A stretch of DNA of 64,000 nucleotides, taken from the NCBI RefSeq assembly GCF_000428105.1, contig NZ_ATZH01000014.1:1-64000 (forward strand), given 5' to 3'. The notes under the pieces were generated by a model. The model saw only the letters and a program-made list of their open reading frames with translations, had not been told where the DNA came from and did not search any database. Source of the DNA: Bacteroides pyogenes DSM 20611 = JCM 6294 (GTDB lineage: Bacteria; Bacteroidota; Bacteroidia; Bacteroidales; Bacteroidaceae). Shown here one piece after another: positions 20,073 through 29,069 of the stretch (positions are counted from its first letter, which is position 1; the number at the start of each line of letters is the position of its first letter). A program made the position numbers and the translations under genes.

Positions 20073-21014
20073 ATGAAAGCATTAACAAAAACAGATTTCA
20101 ACTTTCCGGGACAGAAAAGCGTATATCACGGAAAAGTGCGCGATGTGTACAACATCAACGGTGAGAAACTCGTCATGGTGGCAACCGACCGTATTTCGGC
20201 GTTCGACGTGGTGCTACCCGAAGGCATTCCATACAAAGGACAGATGCTGAATCAGATTGCGGCGAAGTTTCTCGACGCCACGACAGACATCTGCCCGAAC
20301 TGGAAGCTGGCTACTCCCGACCCGATGGTGACGGTCGGCGTTTTGTGCGAAGGGTTCCCGGTAGAGATGATCGTGCGCGGATACCTGTGCGGAAGCGCGT
20401 GGAGAGCGTATAAGAACGGGGCGCGCGAAATTTGCGGCGTTAAGTTGCCCGAAGGCATGCGCGAGAACCAGAAGTTCCCCGAACCTATCGTTACACCCAC
20501 CACCAAAGCCGAAATGGGACTGCACGATGAAGACATCTCGAAAGAGGAAATCCTCAGACAAGGCTTGGCTACTCCCGAAGAGTACGCCACTTTAGAGAAA
20601 TACACGCTGGCGCTTTTCAAACGCGGAACGGAGATTGCCGCCGGGCGGGGACTGATTCTCGTAGATACGAAATATGAATTCGGCAAGCACAACGGAACCA
20701 TCTACCTGATGGATGAGATTCATACTCCCGACTCCAGCCGCTATTTTTATGCCGACGGCTACCGCGAACGCTTCGAAAAAGGCGAACCGCAGAAGCAGCT
20801 TTCGAAGGAGTTTGTCCGCGAATGGCTGATGGAAAACGGATTCCAGGGGAAAGAAGGGCAGCAGGTTCCCGAAATGACTCCGGCCATTGTGCAAAGCATC
20901 AGCGAACGATACATCGAGCTGTTCGAGAACATTACCGGCGAGAAGTTTGTAAAAGAAGACACGGGAAACATCGCCGAACGGATAGAGAAAAACGTTCTGC
21001 AATACTTGAAATAA
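20073..21014 (+). CDS. purC: Phosphoribosylaminoimidazole-succinocarboxamide synthase
   Basis: 313 residues. SAICAR synthase joins aspartate to CAIR with ATP in purine synthesis. Signatures: [33 protein letters not shown] at the N-terminus, LVDTKYEFG and [11 protein letters not shown] in the middle. It is of the longer class (about 300 residues, like the fungal enzyme) rather than the ~240-residue E. coli class, as is common in Bacteroidetes. The start lies 2 bases after the phoH stop; menG follows after 15 bases. Confidence 0.96.
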   Translation: MKALTKTDFNFPGQKSVYHGKVRDVYNINGEKLVMVATDRISAFDVVLPEGIPYKGQMLNQIAAKFLDATTDICPNWKLATPDPMVTVGVLCEGFPVEMIVRGYLCGSAWRAYKNGAREICGVKLPEGMRENQKFPEPIVTPTTKAEMGLHDEDISKEEILRQGLATPEEYATLEKYTLALFKRGTEIAAGRGLILVDTKYEFGKHNGTIYLMDEIHTPDSSRYFYADGYRERFEKGEPQKQLSKEFVREWLMENGFQGKEGQQVPEMTPAIVQSISERYIELFENITGEKFVKEDTGNIAERIEKNVLQYLK

Positions 21015-21029
21015 ACGTAAGCGGCAACC

Positions 21030-21767
21030 ATGGATTACCCGCAACAACATATCAAGCCTTACGACAAAGAGGGCAAAAAGAGCGAGCAAGTGGAACGGAT
21101 GTTCGACAACATCGCACGAACTTACGACAGACTGAATCATGCCTTGTCATTAGGCATCGACCGCCGCTGGCGCCGCAAAGCCATCGCATGGCTCCGCCCC
21201 TTCCGCCCGCAACGCGTCATGGACGCGGCTACCGGAACGGGCGACTTCGCCATCCTTGCCTGTCGCAAGCTGCGCCCCCGGCAACTGATAGCCACAGACA
21301 TTTCGGAAGGCATGATGAACGTGGGGCGCCAAAAGGCGAAGGAGCAAGGTCTGGCGGATACAATATCGTTCGTCCGCGAAGATTGCACTTCCCTTTCTTT
21401 TGCCGATAACGAGTTCGATGCCGTTACCGTGGCGTTCGGGATACGTAACTTTGAAGATCTGGACCAAGGTCTTTCGGAGATGTGCCGCGTGCTGAAACCG
21501 GGGGGGCATCTGGTTATCTTAGAGCTCACCACCCCCGACCGTTTCCCGATGAAGCAACTGTTCGCGATTTACTCGAAGGCTGTGATTCCGCTGTTGGGTA
21601 AAATTCTCTCTAAAGACAAGAGTGCGTATCATTATCTGCCGGACACGATCAAGGTGTTCCCCCAAGGGGAAATCATGAAAGAAGTAATCGGCAAAGCCGG
21701 GTTCAGGGAAGTGAATTTCCGGCGGCTCACCGGTGGCATCTGCACTCTTTATACGGCTACTAAGTAA
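21030..21767 (+). CDS. menG: Demethylmenaquinone methyltransferase
   Basis: 245 residues, UbiE/MenG family. It uses SAM to methylate demethylmenaquinone, the last step in menaquinone synthesis; Bacteroides respires with menaquinone, so MenG is the right name rather than UbiE. Visible motifs: [25 protein letters not shown], the SAM site [12 protein letters not shown] (about 64-75), [17 protein letters not shown] and the C-terminal [11 protein letters not shown]. It lies in the phoH-purC-menG-aroE run. Confidence 0.94.
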   Translation: MDYPQQHIKPYDKEGKKSEQVERMFDNIARTYDRLNHALSLGIDRRWRRKAIAWLRPFRPQRVMDAATGTGDFAILACRKLRPRQLIATDISEGMMNVGRQKAKEQGLADTISFVREDCTSLSFADNEFDAVTVAFGIRNFEDLDQGLSEMCRVLKPGGHLVILELTTPDRFPMKQLFAIYSKAVIPLLGKILSKDKSAYHYLPDTIKVFPQGEIMKEVIGKAGFREVNFRRLTGGICTLYTATK

Positions 21768-21831
21768 CAGACAACCAGCAAATCGGCCGAAGGAGACAAA
21801 ATATCCCGCCGTTTGCGCAACCACTAAGACG

Positions 21832-22578
21832 ATGGATAAATACGGTTTAATAGGGTATCCCCTGAGGCATTCGTTCTCTATCGGATACTTCAACGAGAAA
21901 TTCAATTCCGAAAGAATCGACGCGGAGTACGTGAACTTCGAGATTCCCCGCATCGAAGATTTCATGAAAGTAATCGAAGATAATCCCGACCTGCGGGGGC
22001 TGAACGTCACCATCCCGTACAAGGAGCAGGTGATTCCTTTTCTCGACGGGCTCGATCCGGACACTGCCGAAATAGGAGCCGTCAATGTAATTAAACTCAT
22101 CCGCGAACCGAAAAAGAAAGCAAGGCTGGTCGGTTATAATTCAGACATTATCGGATTTGTCCAGTCTATCCAGCCGCTATTGCTGCCTCATCATAAGAAA
22201 GCGCTGATTCTGGGAACGGGCGGAGCTGCCAAAGCGGTTTTCCACGGACTGAAAAAACTGGGCATCGAAAGCACGTTCGTCTCTCGCACGCAGAAAACGG
22301 AAAAGACGCTGACCTACGAGGAACTGACTCCCGAAATCGTACAGGAGCATACCGTCATCGTCAATTGCACGCCGGTAGGCATGTATCCCAAAGTGGATTT
22401 CTGTCCCGACATTCCTTACGAGCACCTCACACCGAGCCATTTGCTGTACGATTTGCTCTACAATCCCAATACCACGCTTTTCATGAAGAAGGGAGAAGCC
22501 AAGGGGGCTGTCACTAAAAACGGGCTGGAAATGCTTTTGCTACAGGCTTTCGCAGCTTGGGAAATCTGGCAAAAATAA
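21832..22578 (+). CDS. aroE: Shikimate dehydrogenase
   Basis: 248 residues from the ATG at 21832. An open frame extends back to 21733, inside menG, but the conserved N-terminus YGLIGYPLRHSFSIGYFN begins only here. AroE reduces 3-dehydroshikimate with NADPH in chorismate synthesis. The substrate motif NVTIPYKEQVIPFLD contains the catalytic Lys, and LGTGGAAKAV is the dinucleotide-binding loop; the C-terminal KNGLEMLLLQAFAAWEIW is typical. It supplies chorismate for the Phe/Tyr operon at 50549-54521. The downstream hydrolase starts 17 bases later. Confidence 0.94.
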   Translation: MDKYGLIGYPLRHSFSIGYFNEKFNSERIDAEYVNFEIPRIEDFMKVIEDNPDLRGLNVTIPYKEQVIPFLDGLDPDTAEIGAVNVIKLIREPKKKARLVGYNSDIIGFVQSIQPLLLPHHKKALILGTGGAAKAVFHGLKKLGIESTFVSRTQKTEKTLTYEELTPEIVQEHTVIVNCTPVGMYPKVDFCPDIPYEHLTPSHLLYDLLYNPNTTLFMKKGEAKGAVTKNGLEMLLLQAFAAWEIWQK

Positions 22579-22594
22579 AAAGAAAGGAGACGGA

Positions 22595-23557
22595 ATGAGA
22601 AAGAAATCGCGGAAATCGCTCTTGAAATTTATACTAAGTCTGTCGGTTATCGTACTGATATTTGTGGGCGGGGGAAGCTGGTACCTGATTCGGTATGCGC
22701 TGACGCCCTCCCGGCAAATCAAGCAAAAGAACGATTCTACCGACTTGTTCATGGCCGAACGCTATCCGTTTTACAAGTCATGGACAGACAGCCTGAAGCA
22801 AGCCGAAGCGTTGCGCGATACGTTCATCACCAACAAAGAGGGTATCCGGCTGCATGCATACTATGTGCGCGCGGCACGCCCCACGCGCAACACAGCCGTC
22901 ATTGTGCACGGATATACGGACAATGCCATGCGCATGATGATGATCGGCTATCTGTACAGCCGCGATTTAGGGTTCAACATCCTGCTTCCCGAGTTGCAAT
23001 ATCACGGAGCAAGCGGCGGGAATGCCATCCAAATGGGATGGAAAGACCGGTTGGATGTAATGGAATGGATGGATGTGGCCGACCGCCTGTATGGCCCGGA
23101 CACGAAGATGGTGGTACACGGTATTTCGATGGGAGCGGCTACGACGATGATGGTATCGGGTGAGCGGCAGCCTCTTTACGTAAAGGCTTATGTGGAAGAT
23201 TGCGGCTATACCGACGTGTGGGATCAGTTTGCCAAAGAGCTGGACGAAGGTTTCCGCCTCCCCCCTTTCCCCCTCCTCCACACGGCAAGCCGGCTGTGCG
23301 ATATCTTATACGGATGGAACTTTAAAGAGGCTTCGGCGCTGAAGCAGGTCGCCCGATGTAAGCTTCCCATGCTTTTCATACACGGCGACAAGGACAGGTA
23401 CGTCCCCACTCGGATGGTATATCCGCTGTACGAAGCCAAATGCGAACCGAAAGAACTCTGGATTGTCCCCGGAGCCGCGCATGCGGTTTCCTATCAGGAA
23501 AACCCCGAAGAATATACCCGCAAAGTGCGCGGCTTTATCGATCGCCACGTCCGATGA
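22595..23557 (+). CDS. Membrane-anchored alpha/beta hydrolase
   Basis: 320 residues. An N-terminal basic stretch and one membrane helix (about residues 11-30) place the catalytic domain outside the inner membrane. The alpha/beta-hydrolase triad can be read as S178 in HGISMG, D265 or D267 in HGDKDRYVP, and H296 in GAAHAVS; the oxyanion region is VHGYTDN. It resembles the YqkD/FrsA-like serine hydrolases of unknown substrate. It is the last gene of the phoH-aroE run. Confidence 0.87.
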   Translation: MRKKSRKSLLKFILSLSVIVLIFVGGGSWYLIRYALTPSRQIKQKNDSTDLFMAERYPFYKSWTDSLKQAEALRDTFITNKEGIRLHAYYVRAARPTRNTAVIVHGYTDNAMRMMMIGYLYSRDLGFNILLPELQYHGASGGNAIQMGWKDRLDVMEWMDVADRLYGPDTKMVVHGISMGAATTMMVSGERQPLYVKAYVEDCGYTDVWDQFAKELDEGFRLPPFPLLHTASRLCDILYGWNFKEASALKQVARCKLPMLFIHGDKDRYVPTRMVYPLYEAKCEPKELWIVPGAAHAVSYQENPEEYTRKVRGFIDRHVR

Positions 23558-23602
23558 TGCCGAATAACACAAGGAGTATGGAACGAGTTTCCGAAAAGTT
23601 GC

Positions 23603-23610
23603 TATATTTG
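23603..23610 (+). promoter_or_regulatory. Candidate promoter of TPM-lemA pair, -7 element
   Basis: TATATTTG, 20 bases before the ATG of the TPM gene; -33 element weak. Confidence 0.5.
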
Positions 23611-23629
23611 CAAAAGTAAACGAATTCGT

Positions 23630-24535
23630 ATGAAATCAATCCTCACTCTGATATGTGCCGTTTTCCTGTGGTTTCCCTTACAGGCAAAGGAGAAAATATA
23701 TACGGTAGACAATCTTCCGAAGGTTCATCTGCAAAACAAAATGAAATATGTGTGCAACCCCGAAGGAATTCTTTCGCAAGCGGCCTGCGACACGATAGAT
23801 GCCCGGCTTTACGCATTGGAGCGACAAACAGGGATCGAGACCGTAGTGGCGGTAGTTCCTTCCATCGGGGAAGCGGAATGTTTCGATTTCTCTCACGAAC
23901 TGCTGAACCGGTGGGGAGTGGGGAAAAAAGGGAAAGACAACGGGCTGGTCATCCTGCTGGTGACCGATCAGCGGTGTATCCAGTTCTATACCGGATACGG
24001 GCTTGAGGGGATTCTCCCCGACGCCATCTGCAAAAGAATCCAGACACAATACATGATTCCTTATCTGAAAGACAAGAAATGGGACGAAGGAATGGTGGCG
24101 GGAGTCGTAGCTACCTGCGGTCGTCTCGACGGTTCGATGGAAAACGATACGGAAAACGAATCGGAGGACGGCGCAATGGGCATCATTCTCATCGTATTCG
24201 GATTCATGGCCATAGCTATAGGCGTTTCGTTATTCGCCGCATGGAAGGAAAGCCGCTGCCCCAACTGCGGAAAACACCGGTTGCAGAGAAGCGGTTCGCG
24301 AATCGTTTCGCGCAGCAACGGAATAAAGGCGGAGGACATCACATATACGTGCGGCAATTGCGGGCATACGATCGTCCGACGTCGGCAAACCTATGACAGT
24401 AATTACCGGGGCGGAGGCGGAGGACCTTTCATCGGAGGTTTGGGAGGAGGAAGCTTCGGTGGCGGGCGAGGATTCGGCGGTGGAAGTTTCGGTGGAGGAA
24501 TGGGCGGAGGCGGAGGTGCCGGCTCACGATTTTAA
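23630..24535 (+). CDS. TPM domain protein with zinc ribbon and Gly-rich tail
   Basis: 301 residues. Signal peptide MKSILTLICAVFLWFPLQAK, then a TPM (TLP18.3/Psb32/MOLO-1) domain at about 38-170 outside the membrane, a membrane helix at 182-205, a zinc ribbon (C210, C213, C241, C244), and a glycine-rich tail from 261 ending GGGGGAGSRF. This is the usual layout of bacterial YgcG-like proteins. They are commonly encoded beside LemA, as here (127 bases downstream); the pair's exact role in the envelope is unsettled. Confidence 0.9.
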   Translation: MKSILTLICAVFLWFPLQAKEKIYTVDNLPKVHLQNKMKYVCNPEGILSQAACDTIDARLYALERQTGIETVVAVVPSIGEAECFDFSHELLNRWGVGKKGKDNGLVILLVTDQRCIQFYTGYGLEGILPDAICKRIQTQYMIPYLKDKKWDEGMVAGVVATCGRLDGSMENDTENESEDGAMGIILIVFGFMAIAIGVSLFAAWKESRCPNCGKHRLQRSGSRIVSRSNGIKAEDITYTCGNCGHTIVRRRQTYDSNYRGGGGGPFIGGLGGGSFGGGRGFGGGSFGGGMGGGGGAGSRF

Positions 24536-24661
24536 ACGGACAGAAAATATAAAAGGGAAACTTCGCAATAGAAACGGCGGGAATAAAAAAAGAACAAATC
24601 TTTATCACACTATATCATTAAAAAAACGATGAACGAGTAGAAACTATAAAGCAAAAGAATT

Positions 24662-25243
24662 ATGAAAAAGTCAACTATTATCTTTTTAGTCGTAGCAGGT
24701 GTTTTGGTTATCTGGGCTATCAGCGCTTACAACGGATTGGTAACCATGGAAGAGAAAGTAAGCAACCAGTGGGCGAATGTAGAAACACAGTATCAGCGCC
24801 GGGCCGACTTGATACCCAATCTCGTGAACACGGTGAAAGGATATGCCGCACACGAGAAATCGACACTGGAAGGCGTGATAGAAGCTCGCAGCAAAGCCAC
24901 GCAAATCAAAGTGGAAGCTAAAGACCTGACACCGGAAAAGCTGGCGGAATACCAGAAAGCTCAGGGAGAGGTGACATCGGCATTGGGCAAACTGCTTGCC
25001 GTGAGCGAAAGGTATCCCGACCTGAAGGCCAACCAAAACTTCCTCGAATTGCAAGCACAGTTGGAAGGTACGGAAAACCGCATCACTGTAGCCCGCAAAA
25101 ACTTCAACGATACCGCCAAAGAGTATAACACAGCCGTCCGCCGTTTCCCGAAAAACATCTTTGCGGGTATCTTCGGATTCGACAAGAAGGCTTATTTCGA
25201 AGCGGAAGCCGGATCGGAAAAAGCGCCTAAAGTAGAGTTTTAA
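24662..25243 (+). CDS. lemA: LemA family protein
   Basis: 193 residues: an N-terminal membrane anchor (about 4-24), then a helical-bundle domain with the family signatures YNGLVTMEEKVSNQWANVETQYQRRADLIPNLVNTVKGYA and ARKNFNDTAKEYNTAVRRFP, ending in a short FGFDKKAYFEAEAGSEKAPKV tail. LemA proteins are membrane-anchored helical bundles of unknown function, regularly paired with TPM/YgcG proteins. It follows the TPM gene on the same strand. Confidence 0.94.
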   Translation: MKKSTIIFLVVAGVLVIWAISAYNGLVTMEEKVSNQWANVETQYQRRADLIPNLVNTVKGYAAHEKSTLEGVIEARSKATQIKVEAKDLTPEKLAEYQKAQGEVTSALGKLLAVSERYPDLKANQNFLELQAQLEGTENRITVARKNFNDTAKEYNTAVRRFPKNIFAGIFGFDKKAYFEAEAGSEKAPKVEF

Positions 25244-25341
25244 ACGATAATCTGTGTCGATGGACTGAGAGGTTTTGCCGGAAAAAAGTTTTTAAAGCAG
25301 AACCCTAAGGCATCGGCTCGAAGAATATTCTTTTTCCTGTA

Positions 25342-25428
25342 ACATCCCCTCCTGTTATTTTCTGCGACATTACTACCGATTTCTGAGATAAACCGGCACG
25401 ATGCGAAGAAAACGACAGGAGGGGATGT
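25342..25428. repeat. 14-bp perfect inverted repeat in the lemA/lptD gap
   Basis: ACATCCCCTCCTGT (25342-25355) and ACAGGAGGGGATGT (25415-25428) are exact inverted copies, 59 bases apart. Nearby are the palindrome AAGAATATTCTT (25321-25332) and a weaker hairpin GGGAGA/TCTCCC (25561-25584). The 388-base convergent gap 25244-25631 holds no convincing gene. The pair could form a long-range RNA stem or mark a small mobile remnant. Confidence 0.8.
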
Positions 25429-25631
25429 AGTATATGGCATATTGCATCTGCCTAAGAAAGCTGTCGCGTTTGCGTAAGAAAAAAATTCCGCGTTCGTTCG
25501 AATACGAAAAATCTCTTAGGGAAATACGGTCTTTTCAGGCAATAACCTTTTATCGTTTATGGGAGAAATAAGCGTAAATCTCCCGAAAACGAGTATCGCG
25601 AGTAAAGGCAATATGAGTCGGTTGAAAGAAA

Positions 25632-28334
25632 TTAATACCACTGAATATTGCTTTGCGTCTGGCTGCGTTGCTCGTATTTCAAATCTTGCAGAATGCTTGC
25701 ATTGGCGCGAATCATCACATTGTAGTATTTCCAGCGTCCGAACGGGGAAAGGCTGGCGGAAAGATTGAAGCAGTGCAAGTCGCGGGAAATGGTGCAGGAG
25801 GTCTGAGTAATCTCTTTCGCCTGAAAGTCATATCCCGAGCTGAACGAGATCGACCATTTGTTTGAGATCTTCACATTACCGTTTGCATTGATATTGTGCG
25901 TATAAGTATAAGGATACCTCATTGAATGTCGGTTGATAGGCTTCGAATGGTCTTCACGGATATTGAACGAATAACTGACATTCAATGACCAGGGCATCTT
26001 GAAAGCCTGGTAGCCGTCCGGATCAGATTCCGCCTTCTTGACCTTTTTAGTCTTTACCTCTTCCTCCTTGTACTCATCCTCCGATTCGTCGTCTTCCTCT
26101 CCGGGTTTCTTTTTGGTTTTCTCCTCCTCTTCTTTCGGGCCGAACCACTTTTTCCAGGTATCGTTGTTGAAAGTATAGCTGAACGAAGAGCCATATCCTT
26201 GGAATCGTCCGAATCGTCCGTACGACCACTCGGTACGGTTGCTCGTCACCACATTCCCGTTCTTGTCGAAAGCATAAGCGTATGTAGCGAATGAGGCGTT
26301 CATACTAAAGGTATAGTTATTTGGCAGCTTCAATCGAAGATTCATGCTCAAGTCACTCCACGGTCTTTCTTTGGCTGCCATATTATAAGACATGCTGGCC
26401 CCCAACTCGTCGATCAGACTTACCTTTTGAATCGAGTCGTTCTTGTCTTTATACTTCATCTCCAGATTGTTCGAAACCGAGAAGCTGACCGTCCCCGAGC
26501 CCTCGCGTGAGGGAACTCCGTAAGGTTGCCCGCTGAAAGGAGAGTAGTATTGCGTCATGCCGTTGTTGTCGGTATACTCTTTCCAGTATTTGCTAAAGCT
26601 CGGCGCGCCGCTGAGGCTTACCTGCGGAGTGAACACATGGCGGATCTGCATCTCTTTCTTTTTCATGAAAAGAGGCTTGTACATACCGTATAGTTTGGTG
26701 CTCATGCTCAGGCTTGCCGAATAATTCGCTACCCGGTAAAAACCGTTGATCGTATCTTTCAAGGCAGGATCCAAAGCGTTTTTCTCGGGATTGTAAGTCT
26801 GATTAACCTTACGGGTGTACCAGCGTTCCGTGTAATTCACCGAAGGAGACAACTGGATATACTTCAGCAAAGTGAACGTGGCGCTGACGGGAATATTATG
26901 GTTCATCGAGTGCTCCCAATCACTGATTCCGGCTTTAAAGAGCCGATCGTCTTTGGTGCGGATGCTATTCGTAAAACGTCCGGAGTAACTCACCGAGATC
27001 TTTTCATACCAACGTTCCGCTCCTGCCGCTTTCTTGCGTTTGAAAGGGAACAGGCGATTCAGTGTGATATTCAAGTCGGGCAAGGTGACCGCTATAGATG
27101 AATCGCGCATGGTCTGCGCAATATTACTGGTTCCCGAAAGCGTCAGCCCGATATCGGGGAAGCTGCGGGAATAACTGATGCTCGATGTTTTTGTGTTTTG
27201 AGTCATCGCCTGAGCGTTGTACAAGTTGCCGATGTTGGAACGCTCGTAACTGCTGGTCGAAAAGTTCACACTGGCGGAAAAAGTAGTGTTGGGGCTTGCC
27301 TTCGGATCCTGCCTATGGCTCCATACTACCTTGAAGTCTTTCGCCACGGCATAATCGGGCATACCTTTATCACCGGTCTTGGTCACCTGATAATCGGCTT
27401 GCACCATTCCCGAATATTTGTATCTTCTGTTGTAATTGGTCAGTCCGGATAATCTCCAGGAACCTTTCGTAAAAATATCTCCCGTAAACTTCAGGTCCAT
27501 CATGTCGCTGATGGCGAAATAGTATCCCCCTTCCGCCAATCCGAACCCGCGGTTGGAGTCGTCCATGTAAGTGGGCATAATGAATCCCGAAGAATAGCTG
27601 CTGGAAAAAGGAAAGAAGAAAAAAGGCACGGCTATAGGCAAAGGGACGTCTTCGACAACAAGATAAGCGGGTCCCGTCACCACATTTTTTTTGGGCCGGA
27701 CTTTCGCCTTTGTGAGTTGCATATAAAAGTGAGGATGATCGTGATGGTCGCAAGTGGTGTAGCGTCCATCCTCCATGAATATTTCGTCATTAGCTCCTTT
27801 CTTTGCCTTTTTACCGGTGACGTAACCCTCGCCCTGCTGAGTCACGATGTCACTGATCCCCGCTTTCTTACTCTTGAAGTTGTAACTTATCAATTTCGTA
27901 TCATACGACGTATCTCCGTCTTTAAACACCGGCTTTCCCTTGATTACTCCGGTAGAGTCTTCTATCCCGTAAGCATGCACTGTGCTGCTGTCGAGGTTCA
28001 TCGAAATCACTTCGGCTGCCAGCTCTATCTTCTGATAGTTTACCTTTCCGCTTCCATACAGTGTAGCGGTCCCCCCGAGAGTAAAGACCATAGAGTCGGT
28101 GGATTCGTAGATAACGGGAGCTTCAAGCGGCTGTTTCTTAGAAAAGGGAGTAACGGAGTCAATGCGCAATGTGTCCGATTTAGCCGTCGGGGTTCTTGAA
28201 AGAGAATCCTTTTGCGCGGCATCGGAGCCTGTCACTCTTCTTCTCGGTCGCTGAGATGCGGCCTTATCGGGAAGAAACAACAAAACAAATAACAGTATAA
28301 ATGATGTAAGTATTTTCGCTTTCAACGACGTCAT
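25632..28334 (-). CDS. lptD: LptD-like outer-membrane LPS assembly protein
   Basis: 900 residues. A signal peptide (about 1-27) is followed by an OstA/LptA-like beta-jellyroll at about 70-210 (YQKIELAAEVISMNLD, GRYTTCDHHDHPHFYM) and a long beta-barrel to the C-terminus ending in aromatic YNVMIRANASILQDLKYEQRSQTQSNIQWY. LptD inserts LPS into the outer leaflet with LptE. An acidic/lysine-rich insertion lies at about 728-770 in the barrel, probably a surface loop, common in Bacteroidetes homologues. A -7 promoter element lies at 28362-28369. Confidence 0.9.
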   Translation of the reverse strand: MTSLKAKILTSFILLFVLLFLPDKAASQRPRRRVTGSDAAQKDSLSRTPTAKSDTLRIDSVTPFSKKQPLEAPVIYESTDSMVFTLGGTATLYGSGKVNYQKIELAAEVISMNLDSSTVHAYGIEDSTGVIKGKPVFKDGDTSYDTKLISYNFKSKKAGISDIVTQQGEGYVTGKKAKKGANDEIFMEDGRYTTCDHHDHPHFYMQLTKAKVRPKKNVVTGPAYLVVEDVPLPIAVPFFFFPFSSSYSSGFIMPTYMDDSNRGFGLAEGGYYFAISDMMDLKFTGDIFTKGSWRLSGLTNYNRRYKYSGMVQADYQVTKTGDKGMPDYAVAKDFKVVWSHRQDPKASPNTTFSASVNFSTSSYERSNIGNLYNAQAMTQNTKTSSISYSRSFPDIGLTLSGTSNIAQTMRDSSIAVTLPDLNITLNRLFPFKRKKAAGAERWYEKISVSYSGRFTNSIRTKDDRLFKAGISDWEHSMNHNIPVSATFTLLKYIQLSPSVNYTERWYTRKVNQTYNPEKNALDPALKDTINGFYRVANYSASLSMSTKLYGMYKPLFMKKKEMQIRHVFTPQVSLSGAPSFSKYWKEYTDNNGMTQYYSPFSGQPYGVPSREGSGTVSFSVSNNLEMKYKDKNDSIQKVSLIDELGASMSYNMAAKERPWSDLSMNLRLKLPNNYTFSMNASFATYAYAFDKNGNVVTSNRTEWSYGRFGRFQGYGSSFSYTFNNDTWKKWFGPKEEEEKTKKKPGEEDDESEDEYKEEEVKTKKVKKAESDPDGYQAFKMPWSLNVSYSFNIREDHSKPINRHSMRYPYTYTHNINANGNVKISNKWSISFSSGYDFQAKEITQTSCTISRDLHCFNLSASLSPFGRWKYYNVMIRANASILQDLKYEQRSQTQSNIQWY

Positions 28335-28361
28335 TAACTCATAAGTTTACGCTTGAAGTGG

Positions 28362-28369
28362 CAAAAGTA
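28362..28369 (-). promoter_or_regulatory. Candidate lptD promoter, -7 element
   Basis: The minus strand reads TACTTTTG, 28 bases before the lptD ATG; -33 not clear. Confidence 0.5.
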
Positions 28370-28424
28370 CACAATCTTCACCAATAATACGTGAGAACCT
28401 GTGTTATTTAATTATTTTTTAGTG

Positions 28425-28961
28425 CTATAGAAACAGCGAGCACCACCTGTCGAAACGGGCTAATCCTTCCTCTCCGTACCGTTCGATACTTTTCCGTGCG
28501 TGAGCTACTGTCTTTTCCCTGTCGAGATGTGTTTTCGAAAAGAACTTATCGGCAAAACAAATCAGCTGTTCTTCCAAACTCACAGGAAGCATTTCCCGGT
28601 GAGGTACGGGCAGTTCTTGCTGAATAATCTCCTTCAGCGACAGTCCTGCTCCCGTATGCCGTTCGCAAACAAGCGCATGGCGATACAGTCCCTCCTCACG
28701 CAGCAAATCGGCCCCTAAATATCCGTGGCAAATATACGGGTAAGTGCCCTCACAATGTATGCCCGGAGCGTGAGTTCGGAATATACCGATATCGTGGAGC
28801 AAGGCGGCTTCTTCGACAAAGCGGCGGTCGAAAGCAAGTTCGGGATGCGCTTCCGCCATCGACAGTGCTTTCCGGGCTACAGCAGCACTGTGCGCTACTA
28901 AAATATGTTTCAATTCATTCTCTTGCGGGTAATACTTGTCAATCAGTTGAACCGGACTCAT
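28425..28961 (-). CDS. HD domain phosphohydrolase
   Basis: 178 residues. Metal-binding HD motif: H24 in VAHSAAVARKAL, H56-D57 in LLHDIGIF, plus H79 (YICHGYLGAD) and H102 (ERHTGAG). The pattern is that of small HDIG-type phosphohydrolases, which cleave phosphate esters, often nucleotides; substrate unknown. Cytoplasmic, no signal. Located between lptD and the phosphoesterase gene, all on the minus strand but with gaps of about 90-110 bases. Confidence 0.85.
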   Translation of the reverse strand: MSPVQLIDKYYPQENELKHILVAHSAAVARKALSMAEAHPELAFDRRFVEEAALLHDIGIFRTHAPGIHCEGTYPYICHGYLGADLLREEGLYRHALVCERHTGAGLSLKEIIQQELPVPHREMLPVSLEEQLICFADKFFSKTHLDREKTVAHARKSIERYGEEGLARFDRWCSLFL

Positions 28962-29069
28962 TTTATCGTTTATTTTTCGTATACATAAATGAACATTCCA
29001 ATCACTTCAATGAATATTCTTTGCAATATTACTAAAATTTACGATATTCACCCCCAACAGTTCTCATTA

